Shown: positions 18,023-24,962, counted from the first letter of the stretch. The stretch: DNA of 25,270 nucleotides from a bacterium (GCA_021807065.1 JAKAPO010000005.1:1-25270), one strand, 5' to 3'. Program-made: numbers and translations. The notes: generated from the letters alone by a model not told the origin.

Positions 18023-19483
18023 CTACGTGAAGATCATGCGGACGCGCGTTTCCTCTTGCGCAGACGAGATCTCGAGGTTGTTCGCGTAGGCGCGCATGAT
18101 CTGCAAGCCGCGGCCGCGATCGACTCTCGGCGTGAAGGGACGCCAATGACCGTGGTTACGAATTTCGACGAGCAGCGTGTCGGAGCGAACGCGCGCCTCG
18201 ATCTCGAAGACGCTGCCGTCCTGATTCTCACCGTGCTCGATTGCGTTTGCGACGGCCTCACCTACCGCGGTCAGGACTTCGAATCGGCGCTCTCGCCCCG
18301 AGATGAACCGTTCGCTGAAATTGCGAAGCGCTTCACGCGCGAGCGTCGCGCATTGCGGAATGGAACTGTACGTGAACCGCTCGAGCGCGCTCGCGTTATC
18401 CTTACCACGATGGATTGCAAGCGTGGCGCAGTCGTCGGCGTTCGCTAAGTTTCCGTTGAAAAGTATCGCGTGCAAGGCTTCGGCGTAATGCCGGTCGGCG
18501 ACGTCCAGGCGTTCCAACGCCGCGAGGAGCATCTGCTCGCCCGCGAGCACGTCGCGGCCGTACTCCAAGAGTCCATCGGTATATAAGAAGACCGTCGCGC
18601 CGGGCGCCAGCGTAATCGTGATGTCCTCGCCGGGTTTCGAGAACCCCAAGCCGAGCAGCAAGCCTCCGGCAGGCATGAACAGCGCGCTGCCCGACGGCTG
18701 CAATAGTGCCGGTGCCGGGTGCCCTGCCGATGCATATCGCAAGACGCCGCTGCGCGGATCGTAGAATCCCGCGATCGCGGTCGCCATGCCGATACCCTGC
18801 ATGCTCATGAGTTCGTCGACTCGCGTAAGCAGCAGCGACGGTGACGCCGTCGTCCCCGCAGTCGCCCGTATCGCACTGCGTACCTCGCTCATCGCGACCG
18901 TGGCTTCGAGCCCGTGACCGACCACGTCACCGATCGATATTCCGATCGTGCCGTCTCCTATGTCAAACGTATCGTACCAATCGCCGCCGACGTCGGACTC
19001 ACTGGTCGCAGGGCGGTAGGCGGCGTCGATGCGGAGACCGTCGACGTTCGTCAGCGTCGCGGGCAGCATCGCCTGCTGCAAGCGCTTCGAAACGTGGTAG
19101 TGGAGCGAGAGCTGCTCCGTCTGATCGACGGCATCTGAAAGGATCAGGCACATGAGCGCGAGGGACCGGCGATTCGCCTGCGTCAACCTGCGCGACGCCG
19201 TTAGGCCGACCACCACCGTTCCTACCACCCTTCCGGCAAGGAGGATCGGCTCTTCGAGCAACGTCGTTATCCCCGCCGAGCGGAAAACGTCGGCATAACT
19301 ATCGTCACGCGGTATCGTTAAGAGCGGCTCGAATCGCTCGGGATCGCGTGAGGCCGCGGCTACTGCAGACGGGCCATTCCCGCGCAGATAGACCGCGCAG
19401 AGATCCGCAAACTCCGCGACGCATAGCTCCGCGACGCGCGCGGTAATCCCGGAGCCCTTAACGGATTCGCCGAATTTTCGCAC
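18023..19483 (-). CDS. GAF / PP2C (SpoIIE) phosphatase / HATPase anti-sigma-type regulator
   Basis: This 486-aa cytosolic signalling protein appears to have three domains. A GAF-like sensor (about 10-125) precedes a SpoIIE/RsbU-type PP2C phosphatase (about 140-358) with GGDWYD (Asp168), GDVVGHG (Asp186), YTDGLLE (Asp303) and the late NADDCATLAI (Asp351). A HATPase_c2 domain of the RsbW kind follows (about 375-486), with N-box EAVANAIEHG (Glu409, Asn413) and G-box DRGRGLQIM. Such fusions carry phosphatase and serine-kinase/anti-sigma activities in partner-switching control of sigma factors. No anti-sigma antagonist or sigma factor is encoded nearby. Start is GTG 19483. As first gene of the operon it may control or report on wall stress or nutrient state (inference). 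Confidence 0.88.
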   Translation of the reverse strand: MRKFGESVKGSGITARVAELCVAEFADLCAVYLRGNGPSAVAAASRDPERFEPLLTIPRDDSYADVFRSAGITTLLEEPILLAGRVVGTVVVGLTASRRLTQANRRSLALMCLILSDAVDQTEQLSLHYHVSKRLQQAMLPATLTNVDGLRIDAAYRPATSESDVGGDWYDTFDIGDGTIGISIGDVVGHGLEATVAMSEVRSAIRATAGTTASPSLLLTRVDELMSMQGIGMATAIAGFYDPRSGVLRYASAGHPAPALLQPSGSALFMPAGGLLLGLGFSKPGEDITITLAPGATVFLYTDGLLEYGRDVLAGEQMLLAALERLDVADRHYAEALHAILFNGNLANADDCATLAIHRGKDNASALERFTYSSIPQCATLAREALRNFSERFISGRERRFEVLTAVGEAVANAIEHGENQDGSVFEIEARVRSDTLLVEIRNHGHWRPFTPRVDRGRGLQIMRAYANNLEISSAQEETRVRMIFT

Positions 19484-19735
19484 TGAGGATCTCAGTTGGG
19501 TCTAGCCTCGAGCGGTGTTCTGCCAGGGTTATGCCCTGCTCGCTTCCACTTTTAAACGGTGGCCGATGTGGAAGACGAGCAAGCATGCGTCATGTCCGCA
19601 AGCCGGCACGCATCGGTCGATTTAGCCCAAAAATATTTGCGGGTAGGAGCCTGGCAGGCCGAGTGGGAGGTTGGCCCTCGATGTCGAGTACCACCTTCTG
19701 ATTCTCCGGCCGAACCGCTATTGCCAACAATTTTC
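19484..19735. other. Intergenic stretch, no convincing gene
   Basis: About 250 bases upstream of the phosphatase gene. Open frames here read into the neighbouring repeat and lack coding character. It should hold the promoter of the leftward operon, but no clear -35/-10 pair stands out. I looked for cobalamin and cyclic-di-GMP riboswitch cores and did not find a match I could defend. Confidence 0.5.
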
Positions 19736-19790
19736 TGCCATCCCGAGCGAGCGGCGTGCACAGCACGGAGCGACGTCCAGGGAAGCGACT
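19736..19790 (+). repeat. REP-like dispersed repeat, copy 3
   Basis: It begins TGCCATCCCGAGCGAGCG and contains the hairpin CGTGC-ACA-GCACG and a GAGCGACGTCCAGGGA tail. It faces copy 4 to form an imperfect inverted pair. Confidence 0.7.
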
Positions 19791-19814
19791 CGCGACTCTG
19801 CCCGCTCGTGATGA

Positions 19815-19871
19815 GATGGGATCCCTCGACGTCGCTCATTGCCACCGCGGTTTCGCTCGCTCGGGATGACA
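19815..19871 (-). repeat. REP-like dispersed repeat, copy 4 (inverted partner)
   Basis: On the reverse strand it begins TGTCATCCCGAGCGAGCG. Its outer 15 bases (19854-19868) are perfectly complementary to 19739-19753, and its GAGCGACGTCGAGGGA block pairs with that of copy 3 with one mismatch. The pair could fold into a large hairpin downstream of the XRE gene. Confidence 0.7.
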
Positions 19872-19878
19872 AAGAATA

Positions 19879-20097
19879 TCAACGCATGCGTGATCTTCGA
19901 TGATCCAAGAGTAGGATGTCGTCGGAGGAGCAGCCGCAGTGACGTGCAATCCGACGGAGAATGGCCGCAGACGGGACCATTCGTCCGCGTTCGTATTCGC
20001 TCCAAGTGACTGGATGAATTCCGACCGCGGCTGACGCCTCTTTCTGCGTCTCGCCTCGCAGGACACGCCACTCCCGAAGAGTCCGTGCTTTGGCCAT
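19879..20097 (-). CDS. XRE-family transcriptional regulator, small
   Basis: This protein of about 72 aa consists almost wholly of one XRE/Cro-type helix-turn-helix: TLREWRVLRGETQKEASAAVG, then IHPVTWSEYERGR and MVPSAAILRRIARHCGCSSDDIL. It probably binds operator DNA as a dimer. An upstream in-frame ATG at 20109 overlaps a good -10 hexamer, so ATG 20097 is preferred; the difference is four residues. It is divergent from a second XRE gene at 20182 and ends next to the inverted repeat pair. The target genes are unknown. Confidence 0.8.
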   Translation of the reverse strand: MAKARTLREWRVLRGETQKEASAAVGIHPVTWSEYERGRMVPSAAILRRIARHCGCSSDDILLLDHRRSRMR

Positions 20098-20107
20098 ATA
20101 TGCTGCC

Positions 20108-20137
20108 ATAATACAGCCATTCCCCTATATAGCGCAA
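20108..20137 (-). promoter_or_regulatory. Candidate sigma-70-type promoter for the small XRE gene
   Basis: Reverse strand: TTGCGC (20137-20132), 18-base spacer, TATTAT (20113-20108). Transcription would start about five bases before ATG 20097, making the message nearly leaderless. Confidence 0.4.
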
Positions 20138-20173
20138 TTGTACTGCCCATGTTAAGCTCGCCGACTTAGGGTT

Positions 20174-20205
20174 TTCGCTAAATGTCCGCCCCTGAAATTA
20201 GCGAA
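20174..20205. promoter_or_regulatory. Inverted repeat, candidate XRE operator
   Basis: TTCGCTAA (20174-20181) and its exact reverse complement TTAGCGAA (20198-20205) are separated by 16 bases. They flank and overlap the ATG at 20182. An autoregulatory site for one of the two divergent XRE proteins is plausible. Confidence 0.4.
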
Positions 20206-20619
20206 TCGGCTATCATGCCCGTCAAGCGAACGCGGCGTAGCGACGCGTTTCCGGCCGAACTCGGTGCGAATATTCGGCGCTACCGCGAAGAGCGCCGTTT
20301 AACGCAGCGCGACCTTTGCCGAGCTGCGCGTTACGATCTCGCGCAGCTCTCGGCGGTTGAGCGTGGCCTCGCAGTCCCGCGTGCGGACGCGTTACACCGT
20401 ATCGCCGATACTCTCGACGTCTCACTCGACCGGCTTTGCGGACGCCGTTCTTTCAAGGCGGCCGCTGCGGAAACGGAATCACGTTCCGATCGCAACCCCG
20501 AACAACTCCTAGGGGCTGGTGCGATGGCGGTCGTCGAGGAGCTCGACGATCTGCGGCGCCGCGTCGAACGGCTGGAGGCAATCTCCGGCTCCCGAGCACG
20601 GCTTCGAAGCAAGACTTAG
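20182..20619 (+). CDS. XRE-family regulator with C-terminal coiled-coil-like helix
   Basis: This 145-aa protein has an XRE helix-turn-helix at about 27-88 (LGANIRRYREERRLTQRDLC, LAQLSAVERGLAVPRADALHRIADTLDVSLDRLCG), then a linker and a helix rich in Glu/Leu/Arg (VVEELDDLRRRVERLEAISG) that could form a coiled-coil dimer. ATG 20182 is annotated as the longest start, but it sits inside an inverted repeat; ATG 20215 (MPVKRTRRS) would free that repeat to act as an operator. It is divergent from the XRE gene at 20097 and convergent with msrB. Targets are unknown. Confidence 0.82.
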   Translation: MSAPEISESAIMPVKRTRRSDAFPAELGANIRRYREERRLTQRDLCRAARYDLAQLSAVERGLAVPRADALHRIADTLDVSLDRLCGRRSFKAAAAETESRSDRNPEQLLGAGAMAVVEELDDLRRRVERLEAISGSRARLRSKT

Positions 20620-20682
20620 CGAAGGCCAATCTGTCGTAGTTGACGTCGTATTCCATGCACCGATCGTGCGATGCAGCGATGC

Positions 20683-21111
20683 CTACTGTATGGCATTCTT
20701 CTTCGAAGGGCCGAAGCGGAGCGCGAGCGAGTTGATGCAGTAGCGCGTTCCGTGCGGTCCCGGTCCGTCGTCGAAGACATGCCCGAGGTGAGAATCGCAT
20801 CGCATGCACCGTACTTCGGTACGATGCATGCCGTGGCTGAAATCGTCGATCAGACGAACGTTCTGCCGCTGCTCCGGCCGGGTAAAGCTGGGCCAGCCGC
20901 AGTGGGACTCAAACTTCGCATCGGAAGCAAACAGTGGCGCGCCGCAAGCACCGCACAGATACGTTCCTTCATCGCTCACGGTGAGTAACGTGCCGCTGAA
21001 CGGCGGTTCGGTGCCGGCTTCACGCAGCACGTGATAACGCTCGTCGCCGAGCTCGCGCCGCCATTCCTCCTCCGGCTTCACGATTTCGGGGTTCGCATCG
21101 CTATGATTCAC
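20683..21111 (-). CDS. msrB: Peptide-methionine (R)-S-oxide reductase
   Basis: This 142-aa enzyme repairs methionine R-sulfoxide in proteins with thioredoxin. The zinc cysteines are Cys53/Cys56 (CGAC) and Cys102/Cys105 (CMRC); the catalytic cysteine is Cys125 in RYCINSLAL. Cys71 in SHCGWPSF is a candidate resolving cysteine. SDEGTYLCGACG and LGHVFDDGP are family marks. No signal peptide is seen, so it is cytosolic. Length is normal for a stand-alone MsrB. Start is GTG 21111; the gene is divergent from the transketolase N-subunit. Confidence 0.96.
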   Translation of the reverse strand: MNHSDANPEIVKPEEEWRRELGDERYHVLREAGTEPPFSGTLLTVSDEGTYLCGACGAPLFASDAKFESHCGWPSFTRPEQRQNVRLIDDFSHGMHRTEVRCMRCDSHLGHVFDDGPGPHGTRYCINSLALRFGPSKKNAIQ

Positions 21112-21176
21112 GAAGCGTGGTTTCGCGAACCCGTCAAAAAGGGCTTGCCGCCCCGGAGCATGTATTGCGGTGGTGC

Positions 21177-22031
21177 ATGGCTCTCTCCCCGGAACGAGTC
21201 CTCGAATTGAAACTGCGTGCGAACGACATTCGCCAGGGCATCATTCGCGAGCTGGTTGCTGCCGGATCCGGTCACTCTGCCGGGCCCCTCGACATGTCCG
21301 ACATCTTCGCAGCCCTCTACTTCCACATCTTGCGTCACGATCCAAAGCAACCCGACTGGCCGCAGCGCGACCGTCTCATCCTCTCGTGCGGTCACATTGC
21401 GCCGGTCCGCTACTCTGCGATGGCGTACGCGGGCTACTTCCCGCTCGAGGAGTTGCTGACGCTGCGCAAGTTCGGCACGCGGCTGCAAGGCCACCCGGAA
21501 CGCGTACGCCTTCCAGGGACGGAAACCACCTCCGGACCGCTCGGCGAAGGATTGGCGCAAGGCGTAGGCATGGCGCTCGCCGCAAAGGCTGACGGGAAAG
21601 CATGGCGCGTTTACGTCGTCACATCCGACGCCGAGCATCAATGCGGCCTGCATTGGGAGGCGGTCCTCACCGGAGCGAAATTCAAGCTCGACAACCTGAT
21701 CAGCATAGTCGACCGTAACGTGATTCAGATCGACGGCAACACCGAGGAGGTCATGCCGCTCGAGCCGCTCGCCGACAAGTACCGCGCCTTCAATTGGGCG
21801 GTCTTCGAATGCGACGGCAACGACGTCGCAGCGTTCATTGAAACCGTCGAAAGCGCGAAGCAGGTCGAGGGCAAGCCTGCGGTCATTATCGCTCACACGC
21901 TGCCGGGCAAGGGCGTCTCGTTCATGGAAGGAGATTACCTGTGGCACGGCAAGCCGCCGAATAGGGAGCAGGGAGAAATTGCGCTGCGTGAGTTGAGTGC
22001 CGAACGCGAAAGGATTCTCGCCCATGCCTAG
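21177..22031 (+). CDS. Transketolase, N-terminal (TPP-binding) subunit
   Basis: This 284-aa half-transketolase binds thiamine diphosphate; with the C-subunit downstream it transfers two-carbon units in the pentose phosphate or Calvin-type pathways. Marks are GSGHSAGPL (30-38), LSCGHIAPVRYSAMAY, TTSGPLGEGLAQGVGMALA (118-134) and a TPP/metal motif read here as SDAEHQCG...DRN: Asp151 and Asn181 are kept but the usual GDG is SDA. QIDGNTEEVMPLEPL follows. ATG 21177 matches the family start; the open frame upstream to 21117 does not. The stop TAG belongs to the edge of the repeat at 22028. Confidence 0.9.
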   Translation: MALSPERVLELKLRANDIRQGIIRELVAAGSGHSAGPLDMSDIFAALYFHILRHDPKQPDWPQRDRLILSCGHIAPVRYSAMAYAGYFPLEELLTLRKFGTRLQGHPERVRLPGTETTSGPLGEGLAQGVGMALAAKADGKAWRVYVVTSDAEHQCGLHWEAVLTGAKFKLDNLISIVDRNVIQIDGNTEEVMPLEPLADKYRAFNWAVFECDGNDVAAFIETVESAKQVEGKPAVIIAHTLPGKGVSFMEGDYLWHGKPPNREQGEIALRELSAERERILAHA

Positions 22032-22134
22032 GAGTCGGTCACGAAGCTACGGCTTCGCTCCCTCTTCGACGCCTCGTCCTCGAACAAAACTCGACACCGA
22101 AACCGAAAATGGCTCAAATCCGACAAACTCCTAG
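22028..22134 (-). repeat. MITE-like 107-bp element with inverted termini
   Basis: Both ends carry CTAGGAG in opposite orientation; extended 13-base termini are CTAGGAGTCGGTC and CTAGGAGTTTGTC (11 of 13 identical). Inside is a short hairpin CGAAGC-TACG-GCTTCG. The element separates the two transketolase genes, supplies the TAG stop of the first and contains the annotated ATG of the second. A 71-nt half with 77% identity lies at 136-206. No transposase is encoded. Confidence 0.6.
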
Positions 22135-23134
22135 TGCGGCTGCAGCAGCCGAGACGATGCGTCTCGCCGATTATCGCAACAAAGAGGCGTTGAAACAGGT
22201 CCCGACCCGCAACGGCTTCGGCGAAGGGTTGATCGAAGCGGGCAAAGCCGATCCAAACGTGCTCGGCATCTGCGCCGATCTCTCCGAGTCGACGCGCATG
22301 GAAGGCTTCAAGAAAGCGTTCCCGGAGCGCTACTTTCAGATCGGCGTCTCGGAGCAGATGCTCGTCGCGATGGGCGGAGGACTGGCGGAATCGGGCAAGA
22401 TTCCGTGGATCGCCTCTTACGCGATGTTCAACCCGGGCCGTTCCTGGGAGCAAGTGCGCACGATCATGGCCCTCAACGAGATGAACGTCAAGATCGCCGG
22501 CGCCCACGCCGGCGTCTCCGTCGGGCCCGACGGCGCGACCCATCAGGCGATCGAGGACATCGCGATCATGCGCGTCATTCCGCACATGCTGGTAGTCGTT
22601 CCGTGCGACGCGATACAAACGAAGAAGGCGACGGTACAGCTCTCTCGGATGTGGGGACCTACATATTTGCGTTTTGGCCGCGAGAAATCTCCGGTCGTCA
22701 CGTCGGAAGAGACGCCCTTCGAACTCGGCAAGGCGCAAGTGTTCCGCGACGGCGACGACTGCGCGATCGTCGCATGCGGCATTCTCGTCTACAACGCGCT
22801 CGTTGCTGCGAACGAGTTGTCGGAAGAGGACGGGGTCGAGTGCCGAGTGGTCAACAACCACACGGTAAAACCTATGGACGAAGCGACAATACTCGCAGCG
22901 GCCCGCGACTGCGGAACGGTCGTAACGGTAGAGGAGCATCAGATTCACGGTGGGATGGGAGCGGCGGTTGCCGAGACCCTAGCGCAACAGTATCCGGTGC
23001 CGATCGAGTTCGTCGGAGTGAACGACCGCTTCGGGCAATCGGGCGATCCCAACGAGCTTATCGAACACTACGGCATGGGGATCGGCTCAATCAAAGAAGC
23101 CACACGGCGAGCCATCAAACGCAAGCAGCGATAA
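22109..23134 (+). CDS. Transketolase, C-terminal subunit
   Basis: This 341-aa chain has the pyrimidine-binding and C-terminal domains: VPTRNGFGEGLIEAG, CADLSESTRM, FQIGVSEQMLVAMGGGLA with the cofactor-activating Glu82, HAGVSVGPDGATHQAIED, LRFGRE, and a C-terminal fold with VVTVEEHQIHGGMG and FGQSGDPNEL. It pairs with the N-subunit just upstream. ATG 22109 lies inside the 107-bp repeat, so the first eight or nine residues are encoded by repeat sequence. ATG 22157 (MRLADYRNKE) is a good alternative and agrees better with where family homology begins. The longer form is annotated, with the start uncertain. Confidence 0.88.
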   Translation: MAQIRQTPSAAAAAETMRLADYRNKEALKQVPTRNGFGEGLIEAGKADPNVLGICADLSESTRMEGFKKAFPERYFQIGVSEQMLVAMGGGLAESGKIPWIASYAMFNPGRSWEQVRTIMALNEMNVKIAGAHAGVSVGPDGATHQAIEDIAIMRVIPHMLVVVPCDAIQTKKATVQLSRMWGPTYLRFGREKSPVVTSEETPFELGKAQVFRDGDDCAIVACGILVYNALVAANELSEEDGVECRVVNNHTVKPMDEATILAAARDCGTVVTVEEHQIHGGMGAAVAETLAQQYPVPIEFVGVNDRFGQSGDPNELIEHYGMGIGSIKEATRRAIKRKQR

Positions 23135-23201
23135 AAGTCTGCGAGGCTTGGTTTCTTCACTTTTTCTCAGAGGTTTCTCATACATCGCTTACCATTGCCG
23201 C

Positions 23202-24413
23202 ATGAGATCGCAATCGCGCCTTCATAACGCTCGTGGTGCGCGCGCCGCCGCGAGATTCGTTACGCATGCAACGGCTGTCGCGGCTTTGATCGCGACTTTC
23301 GTCGCACTCGTATGGTTCTCGCCGCACGACATGCGACGAGCGCAAGCAATGCCCAATTTCGCGCAAGCCTATGACGCCCCGTGCTCCTTGTGTCACGTTC
23401 AAGTGCCGGCGCTCAATGCGTACGGCCGTTACATTCAGCGCACCGGATATGCGCCGCTGGACTCGCACGTCCTTGCCCGCGAGCTCCCGATCTGGATAGA
23501 CTACCCGATAGGATATTCAGAACAGACCCCGGGTATGGCTTCGTGGGATGCGCGTAGTGTGGGGCTGCATCTAGACGGCTCGATCGGGAGCGATGTCACA
23601 TTCCACGTTCAGCAGTGGCTCTGGCAGGGGGGTCAGGCCGGTGGCCTCGACACGATGTGGTTCGCGTACAACCACCTCTTCAACGGCGCGGGCCATATCT
23701 TCGTGGGCAAACTCGAGCTGCCGGCCCCGTCGGAGTTCAGCCAGTGGTTCGACGTCACTGGTTTTTCGATAGGTGCGGACGCCGAGGCTGTCGTCGGCGA
23801 GCATGCGTACGAGTTGGACGCAAACCGGTGGGGATACAAGTTCGTCTACGACCGTGGTAATCTCGATGCGGAGATTGCGTACGTAACTTCCAGTGCCGAT
23901 CTCAACGGATTCAACGATTACGACTGGCAGCAGGACAAGACGCTGCAATACAAGGTCGCCTTCGCGAATCCGAACAACCCGCTCGAGATCGGGTGGTATG
24001 GCGCGCGTGGCTCCTGGCCGCTTACGGAGGGTGGCTTCGATCAGTACCACACCAACGGATTCTACGTGCAGCGTGATCCCGTCAAAGGTTTCCCAGGTTT
24101 TATCACGTCCTACCAAATGAACTTCGACAGCAACCCCGGCATGGGAGCTCCTGCGACGGCGAGCAATGGTGGGGGAATTGAATTCTACGACAACGTCGGC
24201 CCGCGAGCGCTCGTCTCGGTCGGCGAGCAGTTCCTGAACGACGGGATGGGCACGCGCCAGCACTTAGGCAATATCGACGTCTCATATCACCTCTGGCGTT
24301 TCATTACGATCTATGGCGAAGAGGCGATGGCCAACGGGCAGAAGCCCACGTGGAACGGGTTGATGTGGTTCGCCCTGCCGCTGGGACCGCAGTGGCCGAA
24401 CTTGTCCCAGTAA
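23202..24413 (+). CDS. Secreted protein with one CxxCH heme site and probable beta-barrel
   Basis: This 403-aa protein has a hydrophobic export segment (about 21-39) and a likely AQA|M cleavage after residue 49. MPNFAQAYDAPCSLCHVQVPALNAYGRYIQ follows, with heme-binding C61-S-L-C64-H65. The pattern PNFA...C..CH...P.LN.(Y/F)G....GY recurs in exported cytochrome-like proteins of anaerobes and soil phyla. The rest is rich in alternating aromatic/Gly strands (VTFHVQQWLWQGG, GYKFVYDRGNLDAEIAYVTS, YKVAFANP, LEIGWYGARG, DVSYHLWRFITIYGEE), as in an outer-membrane barrel. A heme group attached to a barrel suggests electron transfer at the outer membrane (inference). ATG 23202 is preferred over an upstream frame opening at 23148. 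Confidence 0.75.
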   Translation: MRSQSRLHNARGARAAARFVTHATAVAALIATFVALVWFSPHDMRRAQAMPNFAQAYDAPCSLCHVQVPALNAYGRYIQRTGYAPLDSHVLARELPIWIDYPIGYSEQTPGMASWDARSVGLHLDGSIGSDVTFHVQQWLWQGGQAGGLDTMWFAYNHLFNGAGHIFVGKLELPAPSEFSQWFDVTGFSIGADAEAVVGEHAYELDANRWGYKFVYDRGNLDAEIAYVTSSADLNGFNDYDWQQDKTLQYKVAFANPNNPLEIGWYGARGSWPLTEGGFDQYHTNGFYVQRDPVKGFPGFITSYQMNFDSNPGMGAPATASNGGGIEFYDNVGPRALVSVGEQFLNDGMGTRQHLGNIDVSYHLWRFITIYGEEAMANGQKPTWNGLMWFALPLGPQWPNLSQ

Positions 24414-24435
24414 CGTAAATCTCCATCGCGCCACC

Positions 24436-24472
24436 GCGCCAGGAGGGAATTGTCCTCCTGGCGCACGTTTTT
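24436..24472 (+). terminator. Rho-independent-type terminator hairpin
   Basis: A perfect 11-bp stem (GCGCCAGGAGG, 24436-24446; CCTCCTGGCGC, 24454-24464) with a seven-base loop is followed by ACGTTTTT to 24472. It ends the gene at 23202, yet the next gene's first ATG begins two bases after the T-run. Confidence 0.8.
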
Positions 24473-24473
24473 G

Positions 24474-24899
24474 ATGAGAGCTGCGTTCTTGACGATGATG
24501 TATTTCCGCCATGCGTTCCCGCTTGCACTCACCCTACTCGCCGCCTGCTCGGCTTCGGCAGGCCCGCTCTCAAACGGCCGCGAGATCTTCCAAACAGGAA
24601 GAGATGTGGCCGGCGTGCAGATCGTCGCACGACCGCCGGCTTTGTACGGGTACTGCGCCGCGTGTCACGGCGCGAACGGCGCCGGCGGCATTCACTTCCC
24701 CGACGGCGCGGTGAGCGCCGACCTGCGACCGGCCGCGCTGGAACAACCGCCTCATCCGTACACGTTGGCTCTGCTCGAGCGCGCGATCTCGACCGGCATC
24801 GACAACGACGGAAAGCCGCTCGACCCGGTGATGCCGCGCTGGAAGCTCTCGCATCGCGACCTGCGCGACGTGGCGCTCTACGTGTTGTCGTTGAAGTGA
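24474..24899 (+). CDS. Monoheme cytochrome c, predicted lipoprotein
   Basis: This 141-aa exported cytochrome has a hydrophobic signal with a good lipobox LAAC at Cys25, then a c-type heme site C61-A-A-C64-H65 in YGYCAACHGANGAGG. The probable axial methionine is Met120 in LDPVMPRW, ahead of the usual C-terminal helix LRDVALYVLSLK. It should sit in the periplasm, anchored to a membrane, and pass electrons. It may partner with the heme-bearing barrel protein upstream. ATG 24474 gives a long n-region; ATG 24495 or 24498 (MYFRHAF) would give a more compact lipoprotein signal and leave room after the terminator for a short leader. Confidence 0.85.
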   Translation: MRAAFLTMMYFRHAFPLALTLLAACSASAGPLSNGREIFQTGRDVAGVQIVARPPALYGYCAACHGANGAGGIHFPDGAVSADLRPAALEQPPHPYTLALLERAISTGIDNDGKPLDPVMPRWKLSHRDLRDVALYVLSLK

Positions 24900-24928
24900 A
24901 ACCGCGGACCCGAGAGCCGCAGGCTGCC

Positions 24929-24962
24929 TTGTCTGAGCGAAGTGAACGGAGTCGAAGAATCC
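24929..24962 (+). repeat. REP-like dispersed repeat, copy 5 (divergent)
   Basis: TTGTCTGAGCGAAGTGAACGGAGTCGAAGAATCC-type sequence (34 bases) shares GAGCGA..., GTCGAAG and the ATCCTATCAA end with copy 2. It lies between the convergent cytochrome and tag genes. Confidence 0.5.

Noticed and set aside
17985..18146. N-terminal extension of the TonB receptor
   Set aside because: It overlaps the HATPase end of the phosphatase and contains no signal peptide.
19501..19735. Cobalamin riboswitch ahead of a TonB operon
   Set aside because: A GGAG-CCTGGCAGG-like stretch recalls a B12 box, but the conserved core and neighbouring elements are missing.
19559..19903. 114-aa rightward open frame containing CHPERA
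   Set aside because: It is a translation of the REP-like repeat and flanks, a common source of spurious proteins.
21117..21176. Upstream GTG start for the transketolase N-subunit
   Set aside because: The added residues are basic, not conserved, and lie in the msrB promoter gap.
23135..23160. Terminator after the transketolase C-subunit
   Set aside because: AAGTC-TGCGA-GGCTT can pair, but the stem is only five bases with a wobble and the T-rich stretch is too far downstream to be convincing.
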